DNA of 64,000 nt from Myotis daubentonii (Eukaryota; Chordata; Mammalia; Chiroptera; Vespertilionidae), in assembly GCF_963259705.1 (NCBI RefSeq), contig NC_081849.1:64501965-64565964 (forward strand), read 5' to 3'. The notes beneath the pieces are model-generated. The model did not search any database and was not told the origin of the DNA. It worked only from the letters and a program-made list of their open reading frames with translations. The position numbers were made by a program, and so were the translations under genes. Below, in pieces: positions 50,816-62,600 of the stretch. Position 1 is the first letter of the stretch. Every line of letters starts with the position of its first letter.

Positions 50816-53800
50816 CTCCGCAGCCCTCACAGGTGGTCTTGCTCCGCGGGGCCCGCGGCCGCCTAGAATGGAAGGGGAAAGGGCTCCAACGAGTAGCCCA
50901 CGCATGTGCCCGCGCGTGGCCGGCCGGGCGCGTCCTGCGGAGAAAGGACCCCCGGCTCCGCGGGGCCCTTCTGACCGCCGCCAACCTGGACGCCTGGCCT
51001 GCAGAGGCTGCGCGGGGCCGACAGGGCGCGACCGAACCCTGGACCGAGCCTGCGGGTCCTCTCTGCCCACTGACCCCGCCCAGGGAGGGTCTCTGCACCC
51101 CGCGCACCCCAAAGTGGCCCCGTGGGCAAGTCTCTGCGCTGGGTGAATCGGCTCTTTGCCCGCGTCTCCTCCCGCCCAGGTCCCGCGGGCAACGGGCTGA
51201 CTTTGAAATCGGATTCAGACGGGGCCGGCGCAGCGTCGTTTCCAACGGCAGCGAGAAGGCCACTGCAGACTGGAACCATGTGGTTCGAATAAAGTCAAGG
51301 TCTCCGGGCTTCCTTTCCTTAATCAGGGCGCACTGTTTATCTGCCCTAAAGGAAGCGTGAAGTATTTACCTGTTAATGAGCCTCATTCGCCAACAGATTT
51401 ACTAACGTGGGATTCCCTTCCCACCTCCTGGACACTGCTGGCCCCTCGGGCTCTGTGCTTTCGCTTTGGGCACCTGCCTGGCCTCTGGCAGCCCCAGAAA
51501 CGGATGGGCATTCTTTTGTCGTCCCCCCCCCCCCCCAGCAACCCTGGATTCTCCCTGGCTGCACCAAGTCTCCCCCAGCTTGGAGGAGCCCCAGGCCCTG
51601 CAGCTTTCCGGGTACCACTTGTATCCTGAGGTTTCTGGGAGCCTTCCCTGTGGCCACCCCTGCGCTTCTACCGCTCCTCGTGGGCCTGAGTGCCTGGGAG
51701 CAATAGATGCTGTAGAGCCAGTTTGGGGAGGAGAGAGGGAGGCCCAGGCACCTGGGGACTGCAGCCCACGCTGGGTCTCCTTTTCTTTTGGCGACCCCCC
51801 CTCCCTCCCGAAGGCCACCCAGCTCTAGCTGCTTCACCTTTCCCAAGATCAGTTCACCAAGAGTGGAGAGCACAGTAGTCACACTCCCTCCCATCCAGGC
51901 CCCCTATGCATGGAGCTTACCTTCCCCAGCCTCCAACCCCTGCCCTGGGCAGGGTTGGAACAGCCAAAGTCCCTGCCTTCCACTCCTTTGAGGGTGATGG
52001 GGCGAAGCCTTCCCCCTAAACGCCTCGTAAACTGCCCAGGCCGAGCTGGGAGCCTGGCCGGCAGGTCAGGACGCCTTTTACTGCTCAGCTCTATTGCACA
52101 CCATAAACCCGACCTCACAATAGAATTGCCCCGGAAATTCTCCTCTAGATTATAGAGTTTGGTTCTTTTTGCACAAAGCGCTTCCCATCACTTTCTGAGG
52201 GTCCAGGCCGCCCCGGTTCACCACACCCTCTCAGGGGGTCCTGGGAGCACAAAAGGCAGCGGAGGGCTCAGACCCTGATGGGAAGGAGCCCCAGCTCTGG
52301 CCTAGTGGATGACCCGGTGCTGGTGGGGAGGTGGGGGCTGTAGGTGCAGGTGGGGTCAGGGTGGTGTTCCCTGGAGGTACAGAGACCATGGGGGCGATAT
52401 CCGGGGTACCCTCCATGGCAGAATAGGATGCTAGCTGTCTTGCTTGGGGAAAGGAGGGGATACGTCAGGAAGAGAAGAAAACACAAATATTCCAAATAGC
52501 ATCCATTTCTGGCAGGAAATAAAACCTCAGAAAGTTCAAGGAAGATGAAACAAACAAGAAGGGGACTAGGAGATCAAAGAGGAGGAATTAGACTGCTTTT
52601 GACCAATAAATTGTTCCTCGAGTGACACAGCAAGATGCAAGGAGAAAGACCCCGGCCACAGAAGGCTGTCTGTCTAGACGCGCGTGGCTAAAGCAGCAAT
52701 GGCGTTTCAAGTAGAACCTGCCCAGAGGGAGCTGACCCCACAGAGAGAGCGGGGAGCGATTTCGGGGAGCGCAGGCAGGAACGCAGTCCTGGCCAAGAGC
52801 TCTGAAAGTCCCCACCGCCGGCTCTTCTCTGCCTGCGTTTGTCTCGGTCTTGTCTGGGTCTCGGGCAAGTCCAAACGGTCCGGCAGGACACGCTGCCTTT
52901 CTGCCTGGGCCAGGCAGGATCTGGGTACCTTCCCGCACGGCCTCTCTGGACCCATGTCAGCCAACGGGGCCAAGTCCCGCGGGTGCTGGAACCTCCCTTT
53001 CGTTTCTGGCTTCTCCCTCCCCTCCGGCCTCCAGTGGCAGCCTTTTAAAACGAAAAGGCCAGGCAGAGCCGGGCTGGCCAGAAGGCCTGTGTACCCGCGT
53101 GTTCTTGAGCCATTGGTTTCCTACATATTTGGCTGAAAAGACACCATTGCCCTGGGTTATTCGTGATCATAGTCACAGAAATACTCCCTGACGCGGCCGA
53201 AACAGGCACGTGTAGACGGGGCTCTCCTTGCCCCCTGTCCTTAGATAAAGACGCGGGCCTCAGCCGCCTTGGGGCTGGGTCCCTGTGTGCCAAGCAATCT
53301 GTGTTTCCCCGACTTTTTGTTATCGGATTGTCCTCAACATTTAACTCCAGCCAAGAATGTAAACCCAGCTCTCGGCAGCGAGTGGAGCCTGCCAGAACTC
53401 TGCGGCTTCTCTAAAGAAACTGCGGCTGCGGTTTCTATCCGCGCCCCACGAGCGACCCGGGCATCGGCTCTCCGTCCAGTAAGCAGCCCTCAGTCATGGC
53501 AGGGGGACAGGTCCATCCCTGAGGAGTGCCCAGGAGCTGGGGCTGCCAGGGGATCTCATCCAGGCGGCTTCCGGGGAAGCGGGTCCTGGGCAGGGCAGCC
53601 GAGCTGGGAGAGCCACTTCCCAGCCACCGGCAGGCCAAGGGCAAGAGAGGTCCCTTCCGCCTGGCAATGCAGGAGGCCTCTGAGATACCCCGGCCTGCAC
53701 CTACCTGGGCTCCGGGACCTGGGGAGAGAAGCAGTGGCCACCGACCTGCTCCTTTGCCATTTATCTGTAGCGACATAAACCGACCTTTCCATCTGCTGTG

Positions 53801-54675
53801 GGATGCCGGCCACGGACAGCGCTTGGGAAGTTATAAAACCCTTCTCGCCATCAGCTGCTGCGAGACACCAGGTTATATAATGAAATGTAATGAAGGCGTG
53901 TGTCTGTAATGCCAACGTGTGTGTATAGACAGAGAAAGGGAAGGAGAGCGAGCACATGCGGGAGAGGGAGGAACACCCCTGAGAGATGTCAGCCAAAATC
54001 CAGTCCCCCGTTTTATAGCGTGTACAGCCGGCGATGCAGGCTGTAAACATTTTGTGGGCTTGGCAGAGACTCTTACAATCCAAATAAACGCGCCGGTGCC
54101 GGTGCCGTGTTCACAGGCGGGGGGTGCTTCTTCAGAGAGTCCTGTTTGCTTTTGCGTTTTCTCTGGGAAACTATGTTGCACCCGGGGCTGCTTCTCAGCT
54201 CTCGGGGTGCCTCCTGGAAGGCTCCGGACGGGCAGGTTCTCCCCGAGGGTGGGGGACGGGGTGGGCCTGATGGGGTCCCCTCCCTCCTCCTGGCTCCTGA
54301 GCAGAGGATGCCAGAGCAGCCTCAGTATCTCCACTGTCCAGGAAATTCAGCGGCGAGAGAAAGCAGGAGCGGCTTTCGCGATGTGAGCACCTATTCTGGA
54401 GCTAGGGTGTTATTTTAATTCTTTTAAACATCACCTTTATTTTAGAATAACCAAAGCAGTGCCTGGTCTATCCCCAAGGATGCCCATTTCTAGGCAACTC
54501 GGCCGCCCGACCTACACTAAACAGACCAAGAATGTCTACCCCCCATTTCCAGCCGCTTAATTTTTATTGTCACATATTCAAGGCAGCCGAGTCCCCGGGT
54601 TCTGGCTCACCCGTGGGTGCTGACTCCTCGGGGCCTTTGCCAGGGCGCAGCCTCTGGGGGTCTCCCGGGCTCCAG

Positions 54676-54711
54676 GACCTTTGGCCCGGTTGCGACCTTT
54701 GGCCCGGTTGC
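54676..54711. repeat. 18-bp tandem duplication
   Basis: Two perfect adjacent copies of GACCTTTGGCCCGGTTGC. Confidence 0.9.
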
Positions 54712-55135
54712 GCCCTCTGCACACCCTCTGGGGGGGGTCACCAGGTCCAGGGGGGGCTGTAGGCCGTTAGTCCCGATGTCTGTCCGCCAGTCAGCTGGGT
54801 TCTCTGAGCGCGCGCTGCACCCAGGCGTGTCCGGGGCTGGAGACCGTGACCCCAGGAGGGTCCGCGCGCCGGGAGCTGCAGTCCTGCCGGGCTGGGCCCC
54901 CGCGGTGGAGGGGGCCAGAGGGCGCCGGTCCGCGAGCCCCCGCCGCGCCGCTCGCTCGTTTCCCAGTGAGGCATCCTCCCTAGTGGGAGCAGGACGGGAA
55001 AGTACACCGCCGCTGTGCACTCAGATCTGGGGCTCCGGTTCCAGAAAGGCTCGCGTCAAGTCGACATCTTAGGAACTTTCCAGGGTGGCGGCGGCGGGAG
55101 ATGGCGGCGTGGGCGCCTCTTGCGTGGAGTCACAC

Positions 55136-55149
55136 TGCCATCTGCTGGC
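55136..55149 (-). promoter_or_regulatory. CTCF motif between HOXA7 and HOXA9
   Basis: Minus strand CCAGCAGATGGCAG fits the CTCF core CCASYAGRKGGCRS at all 14 positions. A conserved CTCF boundary between HOXA7 and HOXA9 is established in mammals. A YY1-like AGATGGCGGC lies 36 bp to the left on plus (55100-55109). Confidence 0.75.
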
Positions 55150-56494
55150 CGTCCCGCAGCACTGCAGCCCTCGCCGCCGCGCCTGAACTTCGTCGGCACC
55201 GCCGCGGGCCGGGCGCCCCACTCCCGGAGCCCGCGAGGCCGGGTCCCGGGGGAAGGGGGCGTCGGGGGGTCTGCGTGGGCCCGGAATCTGCGCTGCCGAG
55301 AGGGCAGTGCCCATAAAAGAGAGCTGTTTCCGCAACCGCTTTATCGGCGGCAGACAGAGCAAACAAATGAAAGGGCTTTGGTGGAAAATCTTAATTGGGG
55401 CTGGACAGTTGTAAACTCATTAAGGGCCGAATTCCAGACGGTTCGCAGACCCGGCCTTTATGGCGCACCCTGCGTGCCCATTCTTTGAAGTCCCTTCTGT
55501 CTGCAACAACACAGGGCGTCCAACCTGGCGGCGGGGTGGGGGTGGGGTGGGGGTGTGAGGGGCGCCCCATCCCCGGCCTGGCGCCCTGGTTCCCCTTTTA
55601 CGTGTCCGAATCCAGATACCTTTGCAGAAGTCGCGGGGGATGTGGGGGGGGGGGGCGGGGAGCAAGAAAAGAAAAGGGGGAGATGAGGCCGAACCCTCCG
55701 GTCACATCTAGAAGGCGCTCGGGCTCCGAGGCTGTGCCGTTCCCCCGCAGCCCTTTACACCCCATAAACAGTAACAGCCCTCATTTTCTTTTATGGCGCT
55801 CCGGCTCCTCGCTTGCCTGGGCCCTGCCTCTGCCAGGACTTGTGCTCGGGGAGGGGCGCGCGGATGAGGGCCCAGCACCCCCAGGCCTCCTGCCCTACAG
55901 GAGGTGGGGGTGCAGGGGCGCAGGCCTTCGTCTCCCGAGAGCTTGCGAGCTTCCGAACATCTGTTCCCGAAGCCACATTGTTGGGGCGATCTGGGCTCCC
56001 GTTTCCCTTCTCGGAGACTCTCTTTAGAAAGCAGGCCCTCAGCTCGTGGTCCCGCTGCCCCCCCCCCCGCCCCCACCACCACCAGGGAAGGCCCAGCAGT
56101 CTCCGTTTGGGCAATTCTTGGGGCGCCAAGATGGAAGAGTGGTGCTGGCCAGCGATACCCCAGATGCCAGCCCAGTTCCTCAGAGACCTCCTGGCCTTCT
56201 GGCAAATGGACACAAAGTGGGGGACCCGGCCTCGCCGCCCCGTGTTCCCCGGCTTTCCTCCGCCTTCCTCCTTTACTCCGCTGTTGGGGCTGCTGAGCAG
56301 CCGGCCTGTGCGAGCCCTCAGGCCAGCCCGTGGCTCTGCCGTAGGTTCCAGCTCCCCAAAGGCCCGCAGAGCAAAATGGAGGTTCTGTCCTCTTCCACCC
56401 CACAGGGCCCCACCCAGAGACTATCAAGGCCCCCTGCCCCAGGAGAAGATGCAAAGAGGTGACCCGCAAAAATAAAATAAAATAATCAATATAT

Positions 56495-56500
56495 TTTATT
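56495..56500 (-). terminator. HOXA9: HOXA9 distal polyadenylation signal
   Basis: TTTATT on plus gives AATAAA on minus, about 1.14 kb past the HOXA9 stop, in line with the known HOXA9 3' UTR. Other AATAAA hexamers lie at 56663-56658 and in a cluster at 57410-57397. Confidence 0.65.
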
Positions 56501-57636
56501 TGGCAAAAAGTTAAATATCTCAACACAACAATTTGGTCAGTAGGCCTCGAGGTAACTATTGCAAAATATACAGTGTATGTTCAGCCCCCAACGGAAACCC
56601 CAGATTCGTCAAGAATACAAATCTACCGTAGCCCACTGGCAGTTTCACAATGCATAATTTATTATCAATAAAATTAGCTCCATTACAGTATCACTTTCCC
56701 CCAGTTAAAATTAAACATAAACCATAGGTAGTCACCTTCTGCACATACGTATAGCTCCGAATTTCCTCCCTGTTTGTCTGGTGCAAACACAGTATTCAAG
56801 CTGGTCTGATTGCTTTTTCTTTCATATGTGGATTATATACACTAGACCAGACAGGTCTATAGAGCATGTAGAAACTAAAATGCCTGGATTTCAAAAGTGG
56901 AGAAAACCATGAATCTATGCATCCCAGAGAACCCTTTCTTTAAAAAAAAAAAAATATTTCACTGAGAAATCCTTACAGCTAATTTACAATCAAAGGCTAA
57001 CAGCCTAGTTATACAGAAGACGTATTCCACTACAGAGCTATACTCTATGCAATTGTCTCCCCCTCATAAACAACCTGAGTTCAAATTGAATTCTATCTTT
57101 CACAATCACAACGGGTGTGTCACCCAGCACAGAAGTTGGAGTCACAAAAACATAATTACCACAATCAAACACAGTGTTCAAGTATCGGGCAGATCGCTCT
57201 GCCGAACAAAGAGCAAATTAAATTAACTACACAGACTAAAATCTATACAGCCCGCAGTTAACAGTTGTGCATTATAAAAAGGTAGTTGTTTTTTTTTGTT
57301 TGTTTGTTTGTTTGTTTTAAGTCAGGAACAGGTAGATTTTATAAAATATATACAAGGTAGCGTACACACAGCCATCAGCGCTAATGCCCCCTTCTTTTTA
57401 TTTATTTATTTGTCTTAACAGAAAATGGAAAGCTTACAATACCTCCTCCATGAAAGCGGCAGGCCAAGGAGCCAGCCTGAGAAAGGTTTGCCAGGGGGAG
57501 AGATGAGGCCTGGAGTGTGGCCACTTTGTGCGGGGGTGCTGGAGGCTTGGGTGGTATGGGGGTGGGAGAGGGGGACAGGCAGTCCTTTCTCTTGCCCTCT
57601 CGTTCCATCTGCTTTCCGAAATGAACTCAAGTAGCA
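56501..57636 (-). other. HOXA9: HOXA9 3' untranslated region
   Basis: AT-rich 3' UTR with a (TTTG)n run at 57297-57317, overlapping AATAAA hexamers at 57410-57397, and two miR-196 seed matches. Confidence 0.7.
56725..56732 (-). promoter_or_regulatory. miR-196 8-mer target site in HOXA9 3' UTR
   Basis: TAGGTAGT on plus is a full 8-mer in the mRNA. A second site, AGGTAGT at 57280-57286, is a 7-mer-m8 preceded by A. HOXA9 is a reported miR-196b target. Confidence 0.65.
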
Positions 57637-57875
57637 TCACTCGTCTTTTGCTCGGTCCTTGTTGATTTTCTTCATTTTCATCCTGCGGTTCTGGAACCAG
57701 ATCTTGACCTGCCTTTCAGTCAAGTTGAGCAGTCGGGCCACCTCGTACCTGCGGTCCCTGGTGAGGTACATGTTGAACAGAAACTCTTTCTCCAGTTCCA
57801 GCGTTTGATGTTTAGTATAGGGGCAGCGCTTCTTCCGCGTGGAGCGAGCGTGGAGCCAGTTGGCAGCCGGGTTGC
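57637..57875 (-). CDS. HOXA9: HOXA9 coding exon 2 (homeodomain)
   Basis: Second coding exon of HOXA9. The acceptor CCGCAG is followed by GC, completing a split Ser codon, then [21 protein letters not shown]. It adds 78 residues and ends [10 protein letters not shown] then TGA, for 271 residues. The Abd-B class homeodomain is at about residues 205-264 with [14 protein letters not shown]. The PBX-contact Trp is in ANWL just before it, replacing the YPWM hexapeptide. The split codon makes Ser where I recall Asn in human and mouse (DPSNPAANW). HOXA9 drives posterior patterning and haematopoietic progenitor expansion with PBX and MEIS1. Confidence 0.97.
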
Positions 57876-58927
57876 CTGCGGGGGTTGTGGGGGAGAGAAA
57901 TGGGATTTAGAAGGAGAAGCACACACCCCCCACCACCACCACCTGGGCTGGGGGCTGGGGGATCTCCTGGGGCCTCCGGCCACCGGCCACCGTGCAGGAT
58001 GCTGCTGAATTGGTTAGGGAAGGCGGCAGAGCCTGGGACACAATGGACCCCTGGCAGATAGAAGCGGGGACGGTCACTTACAATTGCGCGCAGTAAAATC
58101 TCCGCTCCCCTCCCCTCGGAGGCCCTCCTTTCTCCTCCTCGATGCTCCCGTTCTTTCCTCTCCCCACCCACTTTCAGAACATTGTGTGATGAGTGAAACT
58201 GGAAAACGGATCTTCTTCTTGCCAGGCAGGGGGAAACCATGCTGCCCTGTATTCGCGTGGCAAGATTAATATTCTCTGCTCCCTCGCAATAACTCTGCGT
58301 CCTCCCTTCCCCACCTTTCCTCCTGCTCTCCCCACTCCTTGTTTCACCCTGGAAGGCCGTGGTAGCTCGCAGGCCTATATTTGGCCCCTAGAAGCCCTAA
58401 GGCGGTTGATCACTTCTCCAGTTTATTAGAATAATCTGGCCCGGTAGCTTGCAGCCTCATCTTGGGCAGGATTTACACCGCCACCGGCTGACGACAAGAA
58501 GTGGAGGGAATCGGCCGTCTTCCCCAGCGTCCGGGCGCAGGCAGGCAGCCACCGCTCGGGGATAATTTAGTCACAAAAGACTCTGTGACGGACGCTGCTT
58601 TCGAAGAACGGCCCAAAGGATCTCGGCCCTGGTCCGGGGCAGCGGCGAGAGGGTGGCCGGTCTTGGCGCTGCCCGCAGCACCGCCCCGCCCCCTCTCTCG
58701 GTAGCAGCCACCTCCTCCCCCCAGCCCAGCGGGCCGCTTGTCAAGGCGCTGTGCTGTGGACTTGGGGCCTCCGTCCGAGGCGTCCCAAACAGCAACTTCT
58801 GGCTCCGGGCCTCTGCTCGGGAGGCTCCCAGGCGTGCAAAGGCGGGCTCCAGAGAAAGCTGGCGGGCTGGCAGATCCGGGTGGCCAGCGTGGAGGCGGCA
58901 GCCAGTTTGGAGGGAGGAGACACTTAC
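57876..58927 (-). other. HOXA9: HOXA9 intron
   Basis: A 1052-bp phase-1 intron (CCCA|GTAAGTG donor, CCGCAG acceptor). The exon 1 frame stays open for about 150 codons into the intron, with no family resemblance. An unspliced transcript would therefore encode a homeodomain-less product. Confidence 0.9.
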
Positions 58928-59504
58928 TGGGATCGATGGGGGGCTTGTCTCCGCTGCTCTCATTCTCAGCATTGTTTTCGGAGAAGGCGCCTTCGCTGGG
59001 CTGTTTTTCTCTATCAACTGGAGGAGAACCACAAGCATAGTCAGTCAGGGACAAAGTGTGAGTGTCAAGCGTGGGACAGTCACCCCTTCTGGCCGACAGC
59101 GGTTCAGGTTTAATGCCGTAAGGCCGGCTGGAGGGCAAGCCCGCGAAGGAGAGCGCACCAGGCGTGGGCTCCAGCCAGGAGCGCATGTACCTGCCATCCG
59201 GCGCCGCCGCCGCCACGGGCGCCTGGGGGTGCACATAGGGGTGGTGGTGATGGTGGTGATAGACCGCGGGCACCGTGTTGGCGCCCGCAGCGTGCACCGG
59301 GTTCCAGGAGGCGCCGAACACCGCCGCCTTGGACTGGAAGCTGCATGGGCTGAAGTCGGGGTGCTCGGCCAGTGCCGCCGCCTGCCGGGCGGGCTGACCC
59401 AGGGCCCCCGAAGCATAGCGTCCCGCGCCCAGCTCGTCCGAGGCGTCAGCGCCCAGCAGGAAGGAGTCCACATAGTAGTTGCCCAGGGCCCCCGTGGTGG
59501 CCAT
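58928..59504 (-). CDS. HOXA9: HOXA9 coding exon 1 (N-terminal activation region)
   Basis: First coding exon: 192 codons plus one base, ending ATC GAT CCC A|GTAAGTG. The start at 59504 gives MATTGALGNYYVDSFLLGAD, diagnostic of HOXA9. It has the His-rich run YHHHHHHPYVHP, the conserved MRSWLEPTPGALSF block and the acidic/Ser segment ENNAENESSGDKPPIDP before the splice. Joined to exon 2 the protein is 271 residues; human has one extra Ala before YHH. Frame intact. Confidence 0.97.
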
Positions 59505-59546
59505 CGCCGCACCCCGCGCCCTGCCGGCCGGCCTGACCCGTGGAAA

Positions 59547-59655
59547 TTATGAAACTGCAGATTTCATGTAACAACTTGGTGGCACCGGGGAGGGAAGTAC
59601 AGTCACCTAATAAGTTGCCGGCGCCCGCGCCCCCATTGGCCACGCGCGTCACGTG
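59547..59655 (-). promoter_or_regulatory. HOXA9: HOXA9 leader uORF and proximal promoter motifs
   Basis: A seven-codon upstream frame (MKSAVS then stop) runs 59567 to 59547 on minus, 42 nt before the main start. Its first 19 bases form a near-perfect inverted repeat (ATGAAA / CTGCAG / TTTCAT). Upstream, ATTGG (59635-59639, plus strand) is a CCAAT box on the HOXA9 strand, and CACGTG (59650-59655) lies 146 bp before the start codon. The transcription start is not visible, so inclusion of the uORF in mRNA is inferred. Confidence 0.45.
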
Positions 59656-62600
59656 GCCGCCCAGCAGAACAATAACGCGTAAATCACTCCGCACGCTATT
59701 AATGGCCCGGTGTTTTGCAGTCATAATTTTTATAGCAAAAGCCATATGTTTTTATGCAAAGAGATCGCAGCGCTCAACGATCGGGTTTGTTTTAATTGTG
59801 GCCAACGAAGATTAAAAGATCAAATCTGGCCTTGCGTCTGGACTCCCTCCCCTTCGCGCCGCCACCACCAGACACACACTTCTTCAGCGGACTATTTTAT
59901 ATCACAATTAATCACGCCATCAGCCCGGCGCGGGCCCCGCGTGCGAGTGCGGCCGGCAGAGCCCCCCGACATAAAATTAGACAATAATTGAAGCCATAAA
60001 AAAGCAGCCAAATCGCATTCTCGCTCTACTGTATTTAAATCTATATTTATATTTCATAAGGAGTTATTGTTTCAGAAGCCACACAGGCTGGTGGGAAGTT
60101 GGGAACGACCAACAGATTCGTTTACCTCGCCGTGGCTCCCAGTTGTAAAAATTTACGAGGACTTGGAAAGGTTAAATTAGACTGTTGTGCTTGGTTGGCG
60201 GGCTCCCTGTAAATAATCCCCCGCGGTCCCGGAGATGCGAGTTTACCCCGGGCGGCTTCAGAAAGTCAAATTCAACGCAGTAGCCGTCCCAAACGGAGCC
60301 GCCGCGGGCCCTGCCGGGGCGCGCTGGCCAGGGACAGGCCGCCCGGAGGACACAGCCTATGGAGGGCCCCTGGGGTCGGCCTGACCCGATCGCAGGGTGT
60401 CCAGGCAGCTCCCAATGTACCCCTGAGTCTCCAGCGAGCGTCCGACCAGGGAGCAGCCAGCCAGCGCTGAGCCCAGTGTTTGGGGGCCTGCTGGGGCCGC
60501 GCGTTCCATGACCACCCCCTCTTTCCTTGGACACAGCTGGCGCCCCAGCCCCGTGCTCCGACCTCCAGACACTCCGAGGCTCTAACGCTGAGTTCTGCTA
60601 GTCTGAGCTGCAAAAAAAAAACACCCTATGAGGCAGCATAACTGGCGAATTCGGCCTAAGAGACCTGGCGGCTCAGTAGCCAGGAGGCCCGCTCCGGAGA
60701 GGCTGGCCTCCGGGCCCAGTATGAATCCTTCAGGCCCCCCTCCTTCTGTCCTTCCTTCCTTCCTCCCTACCTGGCCACTGCCCCTGGCGAGCCCGCCTGG
60801 CTAACCCACGCGGCCCGGCGGCTCAGCGGAGTTACCAGACCCAACGTGAGGCGGCCACAGCTCAAGGCCAGGGCCAGAAATTAAACCGGGGAGGGGCATG
60901 GGGCATTGACTTTAATCCCATCCCTCAGCTTGACCAGATTGAGGAGGGTGCTTCTCACCCCCCAGAGCCTTTCAGGGGTAAATTAAACGGCCTGGCCTCT
61001 TTGTTAATTGGAAGGGGAAAAAAAAAACCCACCAAATACAAACGGAAAGCAGCGACTCCTAAAAACGGGGTAATTAAATTCACGTGTGAACACTGTGCCT
61101 GCAAGAGTGTGTTTCTCATTAGCCCACTTCCCTGGCGGCGAGGGCAGACGGGTGGGTGGACTGGGCTGCTTCCATCTCTTGTTTTTTTGCCTTCAATCTC
61201 CCCAACAGCCCCAGCAACCCCTCCCCAAACCCTGATACACTCCTATCCCTCAATGGGGACCTTCAAATGTCAGGCTCTCCCCCCAGCTGAAAAGCCACAG
61301 GGAGACCAACCGGGTCCCTCTCCGGAAGAAGGAAGAGGGAAGTGACCAACACAATAAACTCCTACCACTGGCCAGGGGGTGCTGGCCACCTCAGTTCCCT
61401 CCCGCACTAATATTTGTCCTTCCCGTATAAAGTCCTCCGGGCTATTCCCATCCCCTCCACAGCCCAAGGTGTCCCAAATATCCCGCAGTTTGGGGAACCT
61501 CTGAGATTTTCATTAAGAAAATTAACCCGGAGGAAACCTTCACTCCTAATTGTAATTGCCTGCAAACGGGCTGCCTTTTCCACTTTTTTTGTACCCAGAG
61601 AAGACACGAATTATTTATAGTATTTTTAAGTAGAAAGGCCGTCCTTTAAATAGCCTTAGCCCCGCAAAATTGGATAGCTACTTAAGTAATTAGCAGGGCT
61701 TGAGTGTTAACTGATCCTCACTGGTGCCTAAAATGGGGGGGGGGGTCCAAAACCAAAACTATCCCTCCTCAGCCCAGAGGTTTGAGGAGAGACCATTCAG
61801 GTTTTTGTGTCTGCTTTCATTTTGGAAGTAAAAGGGGTTGTGTGTGCATAAAGAATAAATGGGAGTGGTTACAAACTGTCTCTTTTTGCCCAGAGTTCTA
61901 AAGCCTTGGCCTCCAAAACAAATCTAATACTCGGGTCCTGAAAATGACAGAGGTGTTGAGGGTAACACCGTGTGGGCCTTTCAGATAACAGGACCCAGAA
62001 CCGGGGCTAAGAAGTGAAAACAGTGCCGCGGCCCAAAGCTGAGCAGTACTGCTGGATGGAAGCAGCCTGAAGGCCCCACGTGAGGTGCGAGTGGGGGCAG
62101 GAGAGGGATGGAGGTTGTTTTTAGCTCCCAGTAAAAATGAGACTCCTCCGACTGGCTTCCAGCACAACTTGGAATATGGACTCGACTTTGTATTCCAATG
62201 GTTCAGGAATTTAGAATTCCTTTCCCCTATTATTTGGAACATGGTTGCTAGAAGGGTCCCTTTCTCCAGCAGTCTTCTGCACAAGGATGCCATATCCAAC
62301 ATCCCCTGACTCTGAACCTGATAGAAGCTACTGGCAAGCAAGCAGCCAGTCTTTGCCCTGGCGAGGCCCCCTATCGCGGTTATAGCCGGAGCTGAGACCT
62401 GCAGGGCCCGAGAGCCCAGGAAGCTTCCGGAGAGTGCCCTCGAAGAGCCTGGCTGAGCCTGAGCCCAGGTCCCAGCCTCCGGCCTCCAGGGAAGCTGGCG
62501 AAGGCCTCCTTGCAAAAACCTCGGGAATGCTCCCCCATCGATCGCCCGGGCTGCTGTTGCTGACCGATGGAGTAGGAACGCAAGGCCGCCGCCATCCGGT

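Larger units (their letters stand above)
50816..56477. other. HOXA7-HOXA9 interval
   Basis: No coding gene recognised; the many open frames are GC-driven. It contains CpG-rich blocks (50.8-51.3, 53.4-55.3 and 55.7-56.4 kb), a tandem 18-bp duplication, and a consensus CTCF motif. AT-rich patches with CATAAA/TTTATG motifs occur near 53820-53900 and 55310-55460. Confidence 0.45.

Noticed and set aside
58473..58927. Continuation of the HOXA9 exon 1 frame as coding sequence
   Set aside because: A consensus donor at 58927 and exact phase match to the homeodomain exon show this is intron.
58653..59552. 299-codon plus-strand open frame antisense to HOXA9 exon 1
   Set aside because: No family resemblance; explained by the opposite-strand GC-rich coding sequence.
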